Shown here: positions 46,470 to 55,833 of the stretch, one piece after another
How the letters are laid out: each line of letters opens with the position of its first letter
How positions within the stretch are numbered: position 1 is the stretch's first letter
From: Micromonospora terminaliae
GTDB taxonomy: Bacteria > Actinomycetota > Actinomycetes > Mycobacteriales > Micromonosporaceae
Length of the DNA stretch: 64,000 nucleotides
Direction of reading: 5' to 3'
NCBI RefSeq assembly: GCF_009671205.1
Contig: NZ_CP045309.1
Coordinates: forward strand, 3,472,001-3,536,000
Notes under the pieces: generated by a model
Told to the model about the DNA's origin: nothing
Seen by the model: only the letters and a program-made list of their open reading frames with translations
Databases searched by the model: none
Translations under genes and position numbers: made by a program

Positions 46470-46795
46470 CAGCGGGTCACTCCATTGCTCGGCGTCAGGC
46501 TGACGTAGATGTCGCCGTCGCGGACTTCGACGGGATAGACGGGAACGGGTTCGGTGGCGGGCAGCCCGGTGGGCTCGCCGGTCCGTAGGTCGAAACGGGA
46601 TCCGTGCAGCCAGCATTCCAGCGTGCACCCGTCGACCTCGCCCTCGGAGAGGGCCACCGCGGCGTGCGAGCACTCGTCGTACACGGCGTAGAACGCGTCG
46701 TCCTCGCCGTGCACGATCGCGATCTGCGTGCCGTCGACGTCGGCGCTGATCGCGGTGCCCTTCGGCACGTCCTCGGTGGAGCAGATCTTGATCAT
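46469..46795 (-). CDS. Rieske [2Fe-2S] ferredoxin in suf operon
   Basis: 108 residues of the non-heme-oxygenase ferredoxin type. Cluster ligands are CSH (DECSHAAVALSEG) and CxxH (LECWLHGSRFD), giving a two-Cys, two-His Rieske site. No membrane anchor. Stop and start overlap sufC and sufD by one base each (46469 and 46795). Conserved in actinobacterial suf operons, where it may donate electrons in cluster assembly; exact role unproven. Confidence 0.93.
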   Translation of the reverse strand: MIKICSTEDVPKGTAISADVDGTQIAIVHGEDDAFYAVYDECSHAAVALSEGEVDGCTLECWLHGSRFDLRTGEPTGLPATEPVPVYPVEVRDGDIYVSLTPSNGVTR

Positions 46796-47937
46796 CAGGC
46801 GCCGGCCTTCGCGAGGCGGGCCTCGATGGCGTCGCCGAGCCGCTCGCGCAGCTCGTCGACCGGGATCTTGTTGATCAGCTCGGCGAAGAAGCCGCGAACC
46901 ACCAGGCGGCGGGCCTCGGCCTCCGGGATGCCCCGGGCCATGAGGTAGAAGAGCTGCTCGTCGTCGAAGCGGCCGGTCGCGCTGGCGTGCCCGGCACCGG
47001 CGATCTCGCCGGTCTCGATCTCCAGGTTGGGGACCGAGTCCGCCCGGGCGCCGTCGGTGAGCAGCAGGTTCCGGTTGATCTCGTACGTGTCGGTGCCGGT
47101 CGCCTCGGCCCGGATCAGCACGTCACCGACCCAGACGGTGTGCGCGCTGTCGCCCTGCAGGGCGCCCCGGTAGCCCACGTAGCTGCGGCAGTCCGGCACG
47201 GTGTGGTCGACGAGCTGCCGGTGCTCCAGGTGCTGGCCGGAGTCGGCGAAGTAGACGCCGTACAGCTCGGCCTCGCCGCCGCGCTGGGTGTACTCCACCG
47301 AGGTGTACTGCCGGACCAGGTCGCCACCGAGGCTGACCTGGACGTGCACCACCTTGGCGTCGCGGCCCAGCTTCACCTTGAGGTGCTGCGCCTGCACGGC
47401 GTCGCCGGCCCAGTCGGCGACGGTGACCAGGGTCAGCTTCGCCCCGTCGGCCACCGCCACCTCGACGTTGTCGGCCAGGGTGGCCGACCCGACGTGCTCC
47501 AGCACCAGGGTCACCTCGGCGAACCGGCCCACCTCGACGAAGGTGTGGCCGAGCGCGAGCGCGTCGGCGCCGCCGCCGACCACCCGCAGGCTCACCGGCG
47601 TCTCGACCACGGCGTCCCGGGCGACCTGCACCAGCAGCGCCTCGTCCACCCCGCCGTACGCCAGCGCGCTGATCCGGTCGAACGGGGTGAGCACGCTGCC
47701 CACCCGCGGGTCGTCCTTGCCGATCCGGCCGACGGTGACGCCCTCGGGCAGGTCACCGTGCTCGTGGCGGACCGTGCCGGTGGCGGCCTGCGCCTCGCCG
47801 GCCAGGCCGCGCAGGCGCTTGAGCGGGGTGAAGCGCCACTCCTCCTCCAGGCCCGTGAGGGCCGGGAAGTCGGCGACGTCGTACGAGCGGAGCGCCTGCG
47901 ACTTGGTCGCGGGCGGCGCGGAAGCCTGGGTAGTCAT
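46795..47937 (-). CDS. sufD: Fe-S assembly scaffold SufD
   Basis: 380 residues, beta-helix scaffold protein related to SufB. Typical features are the N-terminal helical region (LPEGVTVGRIGKDDPRV), a long run of short beta strands, and a C-terminal DEEQLFYLMARGIPEAEARRL-like helical cap (here DDEQLFYLMARGIP). Forms the SufBC2D complex that assembles Fe-S clusters. It follows sufB after 55 nt. Confidence 0.95.
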   Translation of the reverse strand: MTTQASAPPATKSQALRSYDVADFPALTGLEEEWRFTPLKRLRGLAGEAQAATGTVRHEHGDLPEGVTVGRIGKDDPRVGSVLTPFDRISALAYGGVDEALLVQVARDAVVETPVSLRVVGGGADALALGHTFVEVGRFAEVTLVLEHVGSATLADNVEVAVADGAKLTLVTVADWAGDAVQAQHLKVKLGRDAKVVHVQVSLGGDLVRQYTSVEYTQRGGEAELYGVYFADSGQHLEHRQLVDHTVPDCRSYVGYRGALQGDSAHTVWVGDVLIRAEATGTDTYEINRNLLLTDGARADSVPNLEIETGEIAGAGHASATGRFDDEQLFYLMARGIPEAEARRLVVRGFFAELINKIPVDELRERLGDAIEARLAKAGA

Positions 47938-47992
47938 CTCTTCCTTGGTCTGTTCAGCGACGACGGTCTGGTGCTGGGTGGACGGGTCGGCG

Positions 47993-49423
47993 TCAGCCGA
48001 CCGCGCCCTCCATCTGGAGCTCGATCAGGCGGTTGAGCTCCAGGGCGTACTCCATCGGGAGCTCCTTGGCGATCGGCTCGATGAAGCCGCGCACGATCAT
48101 GGCCATCGCCTCGTCCTCGCTCAGGCCCCGGCTCATCAGGTAGAAGAGCTGGTCGTCGCTGATCTTGGAGACGGTCGCCTCGTGCCCCATCGACACGTCG
48201 TCCTCGCGGATGTCGACGTAGGGGTAGGTGTCGGAGCGGGAGATGGTGTCGACCAGCAGCGCGTCGCACTTGACCGTGCTGCGGCTGCTGTGCGAGCCCT
48301 CCAGCACCTGCACCAGGCCCCGGTAGGAGGTGCGGCCACCGCCCCGGGCGATCGACTTCGACACGATGGTCGAGGAGGTGTGCGGGGCGGCGTGCACCAT
48401 CTTGGCGCCCGCGTCCTGGTGCTGGCCCTCGCCGGCCATGGCCACCGAGAGCACCTCGCCCTTGGCGTGCTCGCCGGTCATGTAGACCGCCGGGTACTTC
48501 ATGGTGACCTTGGAGCCGATGTTGCCGTCGACCCATTCCATGGTCGCGCCCTCGTGGCAGACGGCGCGCTTGGTCACCAGGTTGTAGACGTTGTTCGACC
48601 AGTTCTGGATGGTCGTGTAGCGGCACCGGGCATTCTTCTTGACGATGATCTCCACGACCGCGCTGTGCAGCGAGTCCGAGGAGTAGAGCGGCGCGGTGCA
48701 GCCCTCGACGTAGTGCACGTACGCACCCTCGTCGACGATGATCAGCGTCCGCTCGAACTGGCCCATGTTCTCCGTGTTGATCCGGAAGTAGGCCTGCAGC
48801 GGGATCTCCACGTGCACGCCCTTCGGCACGTAGATGAACGAGCCACCGGACCAGACGGAGGTGTTCAGCGCGGCGAACTTGTTGTCGCCGACCGGGATCA
48901 CCGTGCCGAAGTACTCCTTGAAGATGTCCTCGTGCTCGCGCAGCGCGGTGTCGGTGTCCAGGAAGATGACACCCTGCTCCTCGAGGTCCTCACGGATCTT
49001 GTGGTAGACGACCTCGGACTCGTACTGCGCCGCGACGCCCGCGACCAGCCGCTGCTTCTCCGCCTCGGGGATGCCCAGCCGGTCGTAGGTGTTCTTGATG
49101 TCCTCGGGCAGGTCCTCCCAGCTGGTGGCCTGCTTCTCGGTGGACCGCACGAAGTACTTGATGTTGTCGAAGTCGATCCCGGTGAGGTCCGCGCCCCAGG
49201 CCGGCATCGGCTTGCGGCCGAACAGCCGCAGGCCCTTCAGGCGCAGGTCGAGCATCCAGGCCGGCTCGTTCTTCTTGGCCGAGATGTCCCGCACCACCGC
49301 CTCGTTGAGGCCGCGCTGGGCGGACGCCCCCGCGACGTCGGGGTCGGCCCAGCCGTACTCGTAGCGACCCAGAGCGGCGAGCTGCTCCTCCTGGGTCAGG
49401 GGCTGGACGATCTGCTCGGTCAT
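47993..49423 (-). CDS. sufB: Fe-S assembly scaffold SufB
   Basis: 476 residues. Conserved blocks include [53 protein letters not shown] with a conserved Cys, and the C-terminal [20 protein letters not shown]. No intein insertion, unlike some mycobacterial copies. Assembles nascent clusters with SufC and SufD. ATG 49423 overlaps the sufR stop by ATGA. Confidence 0.96.
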   Translation of the reverse strand: MTEQIVQPLTQEEQLAALGRYEYGWADPDVAGASAQRGLNEAVVRDISAKKNEPAWMLDLRLKGLRLFGRKPMPAWGADLTGIDFDNIKYFVRSTEKQATSWEDLPEDIKNTYDRLGIPEAEKQRLVAGVAAQYESEVVYHKIREDLEEQGVIFLDTDTALREHEDIFKEYFGTVIPVGDNKFAALNTSVWSGGSFIYVPKGVHVEIPLQAYFRINTENMGQFERTLIIVDEGAYVHYVEGCTAPLYSSDSLHSAVVEIIVKKNARCRYTTIQNWSNNVYNLVTKRAVCHEGATMEWVDGNIGSKVTMKYPAVYMTGEHAKGEVLSVAMAGEGQHQDAGAKMVHAAPHTSSTIVSKSIARGGGRTSYRGLVQVLEGSHSSRSTVKCDALLVDTISRSDTYPYVDIREDDVSMGHEATVSKISDDQLFYLMSRGLSEDEAMAMIVRGFIEPIAKELPMEYALELNRLIELQMEGAVG

Positions 49424-50172
49424 CTATCTGTCCTCACAGTGGTGACGGTGTTACCGGACTGGGCACGCGGCTGGGTGGGAATGTGCGTGGTGCACACCCC
49501 GTCGCCGTGCGCGATGGTGGCCAGGCGCTGCACGTGGGTGCCGACCAGACGGGAGATCACCGCGGTCTCGGCCTCGCACAGCTGGGGGAACTCGGCGGCC
49601 ACGTGCGCCACCGGGCAGTGGTGCTGGCACAGCTGGCCGCCGGAGGCGATCGTGGACGCGTTGGCAGCGTAGCCCTCGGCGGTCAGCGCCCCCGCGAGCG
49701 CCTCCGCCCGGGCGAGCGGGTCGGTGCCGGCGTCCTCCATGGCGGCGCGGCAGCGCTCCTCCAGCGCGGTCACCTGCTCGGCGGCGAACGCCTCGACGGC
49801 CTGGGAGCCGCCGGTGCGGGAGATCCAGCGCAGGGCGGCGGTGGCGATGTTGTCGTAGTGGTGGGTGCCGCAGCGCACCCGGGCCGCCTCGGTCAGCACG
49901 AAGACCCGGGCCGGCCGGCCCCGGCCCCGGCTGCCCCGCACGACCTGCTCGCGGGCCTCCACGTCGCCGTCGGCGAGCATGGCGTCGAGGTGCCGGCGGA
50001 TCGCGGCGGGGCTGAGCCCGAGCGCCGAGCCGAGCTGGCCGGCGGTGGTCGCGCCCCGCTCCAGCAGCAGCTGGGTGACGCGATCCCGGGTGGAGAGATC
50101 TGCGGACGCGACGGAACTGGCGACCGGAGTGGTCGCCGACTGGTGCCCGGTAGGCGCCGCCGCGTTTTTCAC
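49420..50172 (-). CDS. sufR: SufR-like Fe-S-sensing transcriptional regulator
   Basis: 250 residues. The N-terminal winged helix ([39 protein letters not shown]) is followed by a regulatory half with cysteines at ~182, 186 and 199 ([18 protein letters not shown]), the expected [4Fe-4S] ligands of SufR. As first gene of the operon it probably represses suf when clusters are sufficient. GTG 50172 has no Shine-Dalgarno but TAACGT 7 nt upstream, so it is likely leaderless; an upstream start at 50208 is disfavoured. Confidence 0.92.
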   Translation of the reverse strand: MKNAAAPTGHQSATTPVASSVASADLSTRDRVTQLLLERGATTAGQLGSALGLSPAAIRRHLDAMLADGDVEAREQVVRGSRGRGRPARVFVLTEAARVRCGTHHYDNIATAALRWISRTGGSQAVEAFAAEQVTALEERCRAAMEDAGTDPLARAEALAGALTAEGYAANASTIASGGQLCQHHCPVAHVAAEFPQLCEAETAVISRLVGTHVQRLATIAHGDGVCTTHIPTQPRAQSGNTVTTVRTDR

Positions 50173-50179
50173 AACGCCA

Positions 50180-50190
50180 ACGTTACGTAA
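50180..50190 (-). promoter_or_regulatory. suf operon -10 box and TTACGTAA palindrome
   Basis: Minus-strand TAACGT (50180-50185) lies 7 nt before sufR GTG 50172. It overlaps the perfect palindrome TTACGTAA (50183-50190), a candidate half of the SufR operator. Confidence 0.55.
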
Positions 50191-50275
50191 ATCGCCGGAG
50201 GCCCGCAAACCCGGGGTCCGGTGATCCCGACCACCGGTGTCGCGGAGTCACCCGATCGGGATCAACTACGGTGCG

Positions 50276-50281
50276 TAGGAT
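50276..50281 (+). promoter_or_regulatory. -10 box for leaderless ctaA transcript
   Basis: TAGGAT, 7 nt before GTG 50289. If it is a -10 box, the embedded AGGA is not acting as a Shine-Dalgarno. Confidence 0.5.
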
Positions 50282-50288
50282 TCGCTCC

Positions 50289-51242
50289 GTGAAGGCTTCC
50301 GTCCGGTTCCCGGTCTCCCCCACGCTGCTGCGCCGCCTCGCGTACACCTCGATCATCGCGAACGTGGCGATCGTGGTCACCGGCGGGGGTGTCCGGCTCA
50401 CCCGCTCCGGGCTCGGCTGCCCGACCTGGCCCCGGTGCACCGACGAGTCGTACATCGCCACGCCGGAGATGGGCGTCAACGGGGCGATCGAGTTCGGCAA
50501 CCGCCTGCTCACCTTCGCCGTGGGCGTCATCGCGCTGGCCGTGGTGCTCGCCGTGCTGGCCCAGCGGACCCGCCCGCGGGGGCTGCTGCCGCTGTCGATC
50601 GGCGTGCTGTTCGGCATCCCCGCCCAGGCCGTCATCGGTGGCATCACCGTGCTCACCAACCTCAACCCGTGGGTGGTCGGCCTGCACTTCCTCGCCTCGA
50701 TGGCGGTGATCGCCGCCGCGTACGCGTGCTGGAAGCGGACCACGGAGCCGGACGGGCCGGTGACGCCGACCGTGCCGGCGCCGCTGCGTACCCTCGCCGG
50801 CCTCACGACCGTGGTGAGCGCGGCCGTGCTGGTGGTCGGCACCTGGGTGACCGGCAGCGGGCCGCACGCGGGCGACCAGGGCGCGGCCCGCAACGGCCTG
50901 GACCCGGAGGCGATCTCCCAGGTGCACGCCGACGGGGTGTTCCTGCTGATCGGTCTCTCGGTGGCGCTGTTCTTCGCGTTCCGCGCGGTGGGCGCCGCCG
51001 GGGCCGCCCGGGCCGCCGGCGTCCTGGTCGCGGTCGAGCTGGGCCAGGGCCTGATCGGCTTCGTGCAGTACTTCACCCACCTGCCCGCCGTGCTGGTCGC
51101 CGCGCACATGCTCGGCTCCTGCCTGGTGCTGCTGGCGACCCTGGGCGTGCTCTGGGCCACCCGGGAGCGGCGCCCCGCCGCACCGCCGGCGCCGGCCACG
51201 ACGGCCACCCCGGCGAACGAGCCGGTCACCGCCGCCGTCTGA
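50289..51242 (+). CDS. ctaA: Heme A synthase CtaA (COX15 family)
   Basis: 317 residues, eight predicted membrane segments. It oxidises the C8 methyl of heme O to make heme A for cytochrome c oxidase. The N-terminal helix continues into VVTGGGVRLTRSGLGCPTWPRC with the conserved cysteine pair of type-1 CtaA; heme-ligand histidines lie in VVGLHFLASM, SQVHADGVFLL and LVAAHMLGSC. GTG 50289 was chosen over GTG 50271 because of the TAGGAT box. Divergent from sufR. Confidence 0.94.
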   Translation: MKASVRFPVSPTLLRRLAYTSIIANVAIVVTGGGVRLTRSGLGCPTWPRCTDESYIATPEMGVNGAIEFGNRLLTFAVGVIALAVVLAVLAQRTRPRGLLPLSIGVLFGIPAQAVIGGITVLTNLNPWVVGLHFLASMAVIAAAYACWKRTTEPDGPVTPTVPAPLRTLAGLTTVVSAAVLVVGTWVTGSGPHAGDQGAARNGLDPEAISQVHADGVFLLIGLSVALFFAFRAVGAAGAARAAGVLVAVELGQGLIGFVQYFTHLPAVLVAAHMLGSCLVLLATLGVLWATRERRPAAPPAPATTATPANEPVTAAV

Positions 51243-51393
51243 GGCCCCCGGCCGGGCCGGGTCACGGGCCGGCTGAAGCCCCCGGCCGGCGGTCACCCGC
51301 CGCCCGAGGCCGCCGCCCGGGGCGCGGCCGGCGTTACCCCCCGTCGGCAGCGGGAATGCGGTCCGCGCACGGACCGTCCGAGGGGAGCCGCCG

Positions 51394-53061
51394 GTGTCGC
51401 GCAAGGGCCTGTCCACGACCGTCCCGCAGCGGCTGACGCCGGTGGCCGGGGCGCCGCTGTGGTGCGACGCCCACGACTTCGGGATCACCGGCGACGGTGT
51501 GACCAACGACCAGCCGGCCCTGGCCGCGCTGGTGGACCGGCTGGGCGAGGGGTACGACGCCGACGGCCGGGCCCGGGTCATCTACTGCCCGCCGGGCATC
51601 TACTCGATCCGGGACGCCGGCACCGTCTGGCGCAGCGGTGTGTCGCTGATCGGCGCCGGGCCGGCGGCCACCCGGTTCCTGCTCAGCAACGAGGGCAACC
51701 GGAACGACCCCGTCCCGCTGGCGTTCTGGACCACCGTGCAGCACGGCGCGGACCGGGACCGGCACATCGCCGACTGCACCTTCGCCGACTTCGAGATCGA
51801 CGGCTCCGGCGTCGGCCTGACCCAGTACAACTACCTGGCCAAGGGCCTCGGCCTCCAGTACGTGGTGCGCGGCGTCTTCCGCAACCTCTACATCCACCAC
51901 ACCGGCGCGACCGGCCTGGGCTGCGACTTCCTCCAGGACAGCCTGATCGACGGGGTGGTCGTGGTGGGCTGCGGCCGGCTGGACAACGGCGAGCAGATGG
52001 GCGGCGCGGGCATCGGCGTCGGTATCGGCGGCTGGGGCGACGTGGAGCGGCTCACCATCGCCAACTGCACCACCCTCGGCAACGGGACCAACGGGATCTT
52101 CCTGGAGCTGCAGAAGGACTACTGGCCGCCGCCGCGCGGCTTCCGCATCGTCGGGTGCCACAGCCAGGCGAACCGGTTCGGCATCTCCGACTGGGGCGCC
52201 GACGGGCTGATCGTCTCGGCCTGCACCCTCACGAACAACCTGGAGGCGGGGTTCGACGTCTCGGCCAACGGCACGGCCGGGATCGCCGGCCGCGGCGGGC
52301 TGCTGGTCGACTGCGTGATCGACCGCAACGTCGGCGACGGGATCAGCATGGGCAACACCCCCGGCCCGTACGTGGTCCGGGGCAACCGGATCAGCCGCAA
52401 CGGCGGCTACGGCTACCACGAGCACGACCTGGGCCACGGGTACCGGGGCGCGGCGACGGACGTGGTGATCCAGGGCAACGACATCTGGGACAACGCGCTG
52501 GACGGCATCCGGATCGACCGGCCGATGAGCGACGCCGCGGTGGTGGACAACCGGATCCGCGACAACGGGCGCCGGTCCGCGCCGCCGTGCCGCGGCTCCG
52601 GCCCCACCGTGCGGTACACGCCGCGCCGGGTCACCGACGGGTCGGCGGACTGGCCGCCCGGCGGGCACCGGGGCAAGGTCCTGCGGGTCGACTCCCGGAC
52701 CGCGGTGGTGGCCGACAACACCGGCCAGGAGCTCTCCCTGGCCGAGGTGCGGCCCGACGGGGCCACCGGCTGGAACGAGGCCGTCCCGGCGCCCGGGACG
52801 CCGTACGAGCTGCCCGCCGGGCCGCCGGAGCGCGCGGGGATCGCCATCAACGCGCCGTTCGACTCCGCCACGGTGCGGGGCAACCGGATCTGGCACCGGG
52901 ACGAGCACACCCAGACCTACGGGCTCTGGATCACCGGGGCGGGCAGTTGCGTGTCCTGCCGGGTGGCGGACAACGACCTCGCCGGGAACGAGAGCGCCGT
53001 CCGGCTGGACACCCCGCCGATCGGCGGTCGCTGGGAACGCAACCACTGCGACGGGGAGTGA
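51394..53061 (+). CDS. Right-handed beta-helix (pectate-lyase superfamily) protein
   Basis: 555 residues. It starts with the pectate_lyase_3-like cap DFGITGDGVTNDQPALAALV followed by VIYCPPGIYSI, then many short right-handed beta-helix turns rich in Gly, Asn and Val (for example VVRGNRISRNGGYG). No signal peptide is visible, so it seems cytosolic, unusual for a polysaccharide-acting protein. A Pro/Gly-rich insertion at ~400-460 breaks the helix. GAGGGGAG precedes GTG 51394. Not part of the heme or carbon pathways around it. Confidence 0.85.
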   Translation: MSRKGLSTTVPQRLTPVAGAPLWCDAHDFGITGDGVTNDQPALAALVDRLGEGYDADGRARVIYCPPGIYSIRDAGTVWRSGVSLIGAGPAATRFLLSNEGNRNDPVPLAFWTTVQHGADRDRHIADCTFADFEIDGSGVGLTQYNYLAKGLGLQYVVRGVFRNLYIHHTGATGLGCDFLQDSLIDGVVVVGCGRLDNGEQMGGAGIGVGIGGWGDVERLTIANCTTLGNGTNGIFLELQKDYWPPPRGFRIVGCHSQANRFGISDWGADGLIVSACTLTNNLEAGFDVSANGTAGIAGRGGLLVDCVIDRNVGDGISMGNTPGPYVVRGNRISRNGGYGYHEHDLGHGYRGAATDVVIQGNDIWDNALDGIRIDRPMSDAAVVDNRIRDNGRRSAPPCRGSGPTVRYTPRRVTDGSADWPPGGHRGKVLRVDSRTAVVADNTGQELSLAEVRPDGATGWNEAVPAPGTPYELPAGPPERAGIAINAPFDSATVRGNRIWHRDEHTQTYGLWITGAGSCVSCRVADNDLAGNESAVRLDTPPIGGRWERNHCDGE

Positions 53062-53066
53062 CGCCG

Positions 53067-53095
53067 GCTCCGGCCCGCGCGGCGCGGGCCGGAGC
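53067..53095. terminator. Bidirectional terminator
   Basis: GCTCCGGCCCGCGC (53067-53080) pairs perfectly with 53082-53095 between the convergent beta-helix and ATP-grasp genes. Confidence 0.75.
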
Positions 53096-53100
53096 GCGGG

Positions 53101-54021
53101 TCAGGACCGCCGGGCCAGGTGGGTGGCGATCGCCGCGGCGAGCCGGTCCGGCGCGCCGTCGGCGTGGCCGACGAACAGGCTCGGCTCGGTCAGCTCCAGC
53201 TCGACGAGCACGGGTGCCCCGGCCGGGCCGGGGATCAGGTCCACCCGGGCGTAGAGCAGCCGGTCGGTGCCGCCGGGCACGACGGCCAGGGTCTTCTCCG
53301 CGGTGTCGAGCTGCTCCGGGGTGGCCGTCCGGGCGTCGATCCGCTCCTCCTTGTAGAGCTCGGCCACGCCCCGGTCGGGCCCGGTCAGCATCGGCCCCTT
53401 GCGGATCGCGTGGCTGAACGCCAGGCCGTCGGGCCCGGCCAGGAAGAGCAGCGCGGTCTCCCCGGCCGTGTCCACGGCCGAGAGGTACGGCTGGACCATG
53501 GTGACCCGGCCGGCGGCGGAGAGCCGCCGGACGTGGGCCACCGCCAGTTCCCGGTGCTCCGGGTCGGCCAGGTCGTACCGGCCGGTGTCCTGGCTGCCGG
53601 CGCTGACCGCCGGCTTGATCACGTACTCCCCGGTGCCGGCGGGCGGGGCCCACTCGTCGCCGGGCTCGACCCAGGCGGTCGGCACGGTGGGCACCCCGGC
53701 CGCGGACAGCTCGGCCAGGTAGCGCTTGTCGGTGTTCCAGGCGACCACGTCGGCCGGGTTGACCAGCGTGGGGACGGTACGTGCCCAGGCGACGAACTCG
53801 TCGCGGCGCAGCGCGTAGTCCCAGGGCGAGCGGAGCACGACCAGGTCGTAGCCGGACCAGTCGACGGCCGGGTCGTCCCAGACCACCGCCTCGGCGGCGA
53901 TGCCGCGGGCGGCGAGCGGGTCGAGCGCGAGCCGGTCGTCCGGGTCGAGGTCGGGCAGGGCCGTGCAGGTGACGAGAGCGACCCGGGGTTCCCCCCGGGC
54001 CGGCTGGTGGTGGTTGGTCAA
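53101..54021 (-). CDS. ATP-grasp family enzyme
   Basis: 306 residues. N-terminal Rossmann-like domain (RVALVTCTALPDLDPDDRLA, VLRSPWDYALRRDEF), then the ATP-grasp domain with EYVIKPAVSAGSQDTGR, MVQPYLSAVDTAGE and the metal-binding LYARVDLIPG...VLVELELTEPSLF. Such enzymes ligate carboxylates to amines or thiols, as in glutathione or peptide synthesis; substrate unknown. The start is unclear: TTG 54021 is taken, only 7 nt after the upstream gene stop, with no ribosome binding site, so translation is probably coupled. Confidence 0.82.
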   Translation of the reverse strand: MTNHHQPARGEPRVALVTCTALPDLDPDDRLALDPLAARGIAAEAVVWDDPAVDWSGYDLVVLRSPWDYALRRDEFVAWARTVPTLVNPADVVAWNTDKRYLAELSAAGVPTVPTAWVEPGDEWAPPAGTGEYVIKPAVSAGSQDTGRYDLADPEHRELAVAHVRRLSAAGRVTMVQPYLSAVDTAGETALLFLAGPDGLAFSHAIRKGPMLTGPDRGVAELYKEERIDARTATPEQLDTAEKTLAVVPGGTDRLLYARVDLIPGPAGAPVLVELELTEPSLFVGHADGAPDRLAAAIATHLARRS

Positions 54022-54027
54022 TTTATG

Positions 54028-54360
54028 TCAACGGGCCATCGTGCGCCGGGCCATCGACCGCCAGAGGTCGTTGCTCGGACGCATCTGGTCCATCAGCTCA
54101 CGCTCCCAGGCGTTCTCGACGGCGACCCCTGCGGTGGCGCAGGCCTGCCGTGCGATGTCGGTGCCGTCGGCGAACTGATCGGCCCACGCCCCGTCGGAAC
54201 CCACGAGGACGATGCGTGCACCGCGCTTGCCGACGTACTCGATGACCGCCTTCGCCCCGCCGTGTCCGGCGGCGAACGACTTGATGCCCGCGACCAGGCC
54301 GTTGGGGGCCTGTTCGGAGGTCTTGTCAGCCGTGAGCGTCGTATCGGAACCATCTGCCAT
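54028..54360 (-). CDS. Hypothetical protein, 110 aa
   Basis: Soluble, mixed alpha/beta protein: an N-terminal Thr-rich leader, then GLVAGIKSFAAGHGGAKAVI and EYVGKRGARIVLVGSDGAWAD, and a C-terminal helical tail ending RRTMAR. I do not recognise the family. ATG 54360 has TAGGCT 7 nt upstream without a Shine-Dalgarno, suggesting a leaderless transcript. The ATP-grasp gene starts 7 nt after its stop, so the two proteins may act together. Confidence 0.75.
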   Translation of the reverse strand: MADGSDTTLTADKTSEQAPNGLVAGIKSFAAGHGGAKAVIEYVGKRGARIVLVGSDGAWADQFADGTDIARQACATAGVAVENAWERELMDQMRPSNDLWRSMARRTMAR

Positions 54361-54367
54361 GACGCGA

Positions 54368-54373
54368 AGCCTA
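54368..54373 (-). promoter_or_regulatory. -10 box for leaderless 110-aa gene
   Basis: TAGGCT on the minus strand, 7 nt before ATG 54360. Confidence 0.55.
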
Positions 54374-54422
54374 AGCAGACATCCACCCGGATGTGCGAGA
54401 ACGATGAACTGAATGTGATGCC

Positions 54423-54458
54423 AATTACCTAGAGGTTTAAGGAAGACCACAGGTAATT
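54423..54458. repeat. Inverted repeat AATTACCT / AGGTAATT
   Basis: Perfect 8-bp inverted repeats at 54423-54430 and 54451-54458, 20 nt apart, in an unusually AT-rich intergenic stretch 60-100 bp upstream of the 110-aa gene. May be an operator or a terminator arm. Confidence 0.55.
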
Positions 54459-54611
54459 CGCCCGTACATGTCGACTATGCCTGCCCAAACCGGGCGGGGG
54501 AGATCGTCACAGTCTGTCCGGGTTGAGCCCGTCCGGCTCAGGCCGAAAAAAATTCTGATGAAATCCGCGACAGGGGGAACTCATCCACCCCGGTCAGCGC
54601 CGGAAACCGGA

Positions 54612-55568
54612 CTAGATCAGGGCGTCGAGCGCGACGGCCGCGAACAGGATGGTGAGGTAGGTGGTGGACCAGTGGAAGAGCCGCATCGGCTTGACCGCCT
54701 CGCCGCGCGCCGCGCGCCGGCAGAGCTTGTGCGCCTCGACGACGAAGATCCCGCCGACCACCAGCGCGGTGACGCCGTAGATCGGGCTCATCCCGAGCGG
54801 CCACACCGCGAGCGAGGACAGCAGGGTCAGCCAGGAGAAGAGGATGATCTCCGCATTGACCCGGCGGACCGAGGCCACCACCGGCAGCATGGGGATGCCG
54901 GCCCGCGCGTAGTCGGCCTTGTACTTGATCGCCAGCGCGTAGAAGTGCGGCATCTGCCAGAAGAAGACCACCGCGAACAGGCCCCACGCGGCCGGCGCCA
55001 AAGAGCCGGTGACCGCCGCCCAGCCGATCAGCACCGGCGCGGCCCCGCAGGCGCCGCCCCAGAAGGTGTTGGCGGCCGTGGTGCGCTTCAGCCAGAGCGT
55101 GTAGACCAGGTCGTAGTAGGCGATCGCCGCCAGGGTCAGCCCGGCGGCCAGCCAGTTGGTGGTGGCGGCCATCAGCGCCACCGAGACCACGGCGAGCACC
55201 AGGCCGAAGATCAGCGCGCTGCGCGGCGACACGGTGTGCGCGGGCAGCGGCCGGCGCTTGGTGCGCCGCATCAGCTGGTCGATGTCGCGGTCGATGTAGC
55301 AGTTGAGCACGCTGGCCGCCCCCGCGGCGAGCGAGCCGCCCACCAGCACCACGGCCACCAGCCAGAGGGCCGGCATGCCGCCGTCGGCCAGCATCATGGC
55401 CGGCACGGTGGTGACCAGCAGCAGCTCGACGATCCGCGGCTTGGTGAGCGCCACGTACGCGGCCACCACGGCCCGTACGTCCCGCCGGCCGGTCGCCCGC
55501 GCCTCCGCCACGCGCACCGGCGGGTGCCCGGCAGAGTCGCTGACGGGGCGCTCGGTGATCATGCTCAC
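54612..55568 (-). CDS. ctaB: Protoheme IX farnesyltransferase (heme O synthase)
   Basis: 318 residues, UbiA-type prenyltransferase with about nine membrane segments. The first Asp-rich motif is [22 protein letters not shown]; the second site is near [17 protein letters not shown]. It adds a farnesyl chain to heme B to make heme O, substrate for CtaA encoded at 50289. GTG 55568 has AAGGTGG about 7 nt upstream; ATG 55562 is an alternative. It is divergent from tkt. Confidence 0.95.
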   Translation of the reverse strand: MSMITERPVSDSAGHPPVRVAEARATGRRDVRAVVAAYVALTKPRIVELLLVTTVPAMMLADGGMPALWLVAVVLVGGSLAAGAASVLNCYIDRDIDQLMRRTKRRPLPAHTVSPRSALIFGLVLAVVSVALMAATTNWLAAGLTLAAIAYYDLVYTLWLKRTTAANTFWGGACGAAPVLIGWAAVTGSLAPAAWGLFAVVFFWQMPHFYALAIKYKADYARAGIPMLPVVASVRRVNAEIILFSWLTLLSSLAVWPLGMSPIYGVTALVVGGIFVVEAHKLCRRAARGEAVKPMRLFHWSTTYLTILFAAVALDALI

Positions 55569-55784
55569 GGATTGCCACCTTCCGGCTTCGGCGGGGGAGG
55601 TCGGTGTCGGCTCGGACCCGTCCGGGTCCACACACCGCCCCACACACTACGCGGCGTCGTTTTGGCTGCCCCGGAGACCCGGCAACGGTGCGGGCCGTCA
55701 CATCCCGGGTTGAACGGCTGATCCGGTCGGAGCCGTACAGACCAGCATGCAGAGATCCCCGGGCGGACGTTTAGGGCCGCTCGA

Positions 55785-55790
55785 TAGGGT
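55785..55790 (+). promoter_or_regulatory. Candidate -10 box of tkt operon
   Basis: TAGGGT, 44 nt before tkt GTG 55834, giving a short leader that includes the GAGGAG ribosome binding site. No clear -35. Confidence 0.35.
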
Positions 55791-55833
55791 CATCAGTGAG
55801 GGTTCCGCCCATCTGCCGAGGAGCACAACCATC

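Noticed and set aside
49420..50208. Longer SufR start at 50208
   Set aside because: The extra residues lie upstream of the TAACGT box and show no conservation-like features; GTG 50172 fits better.
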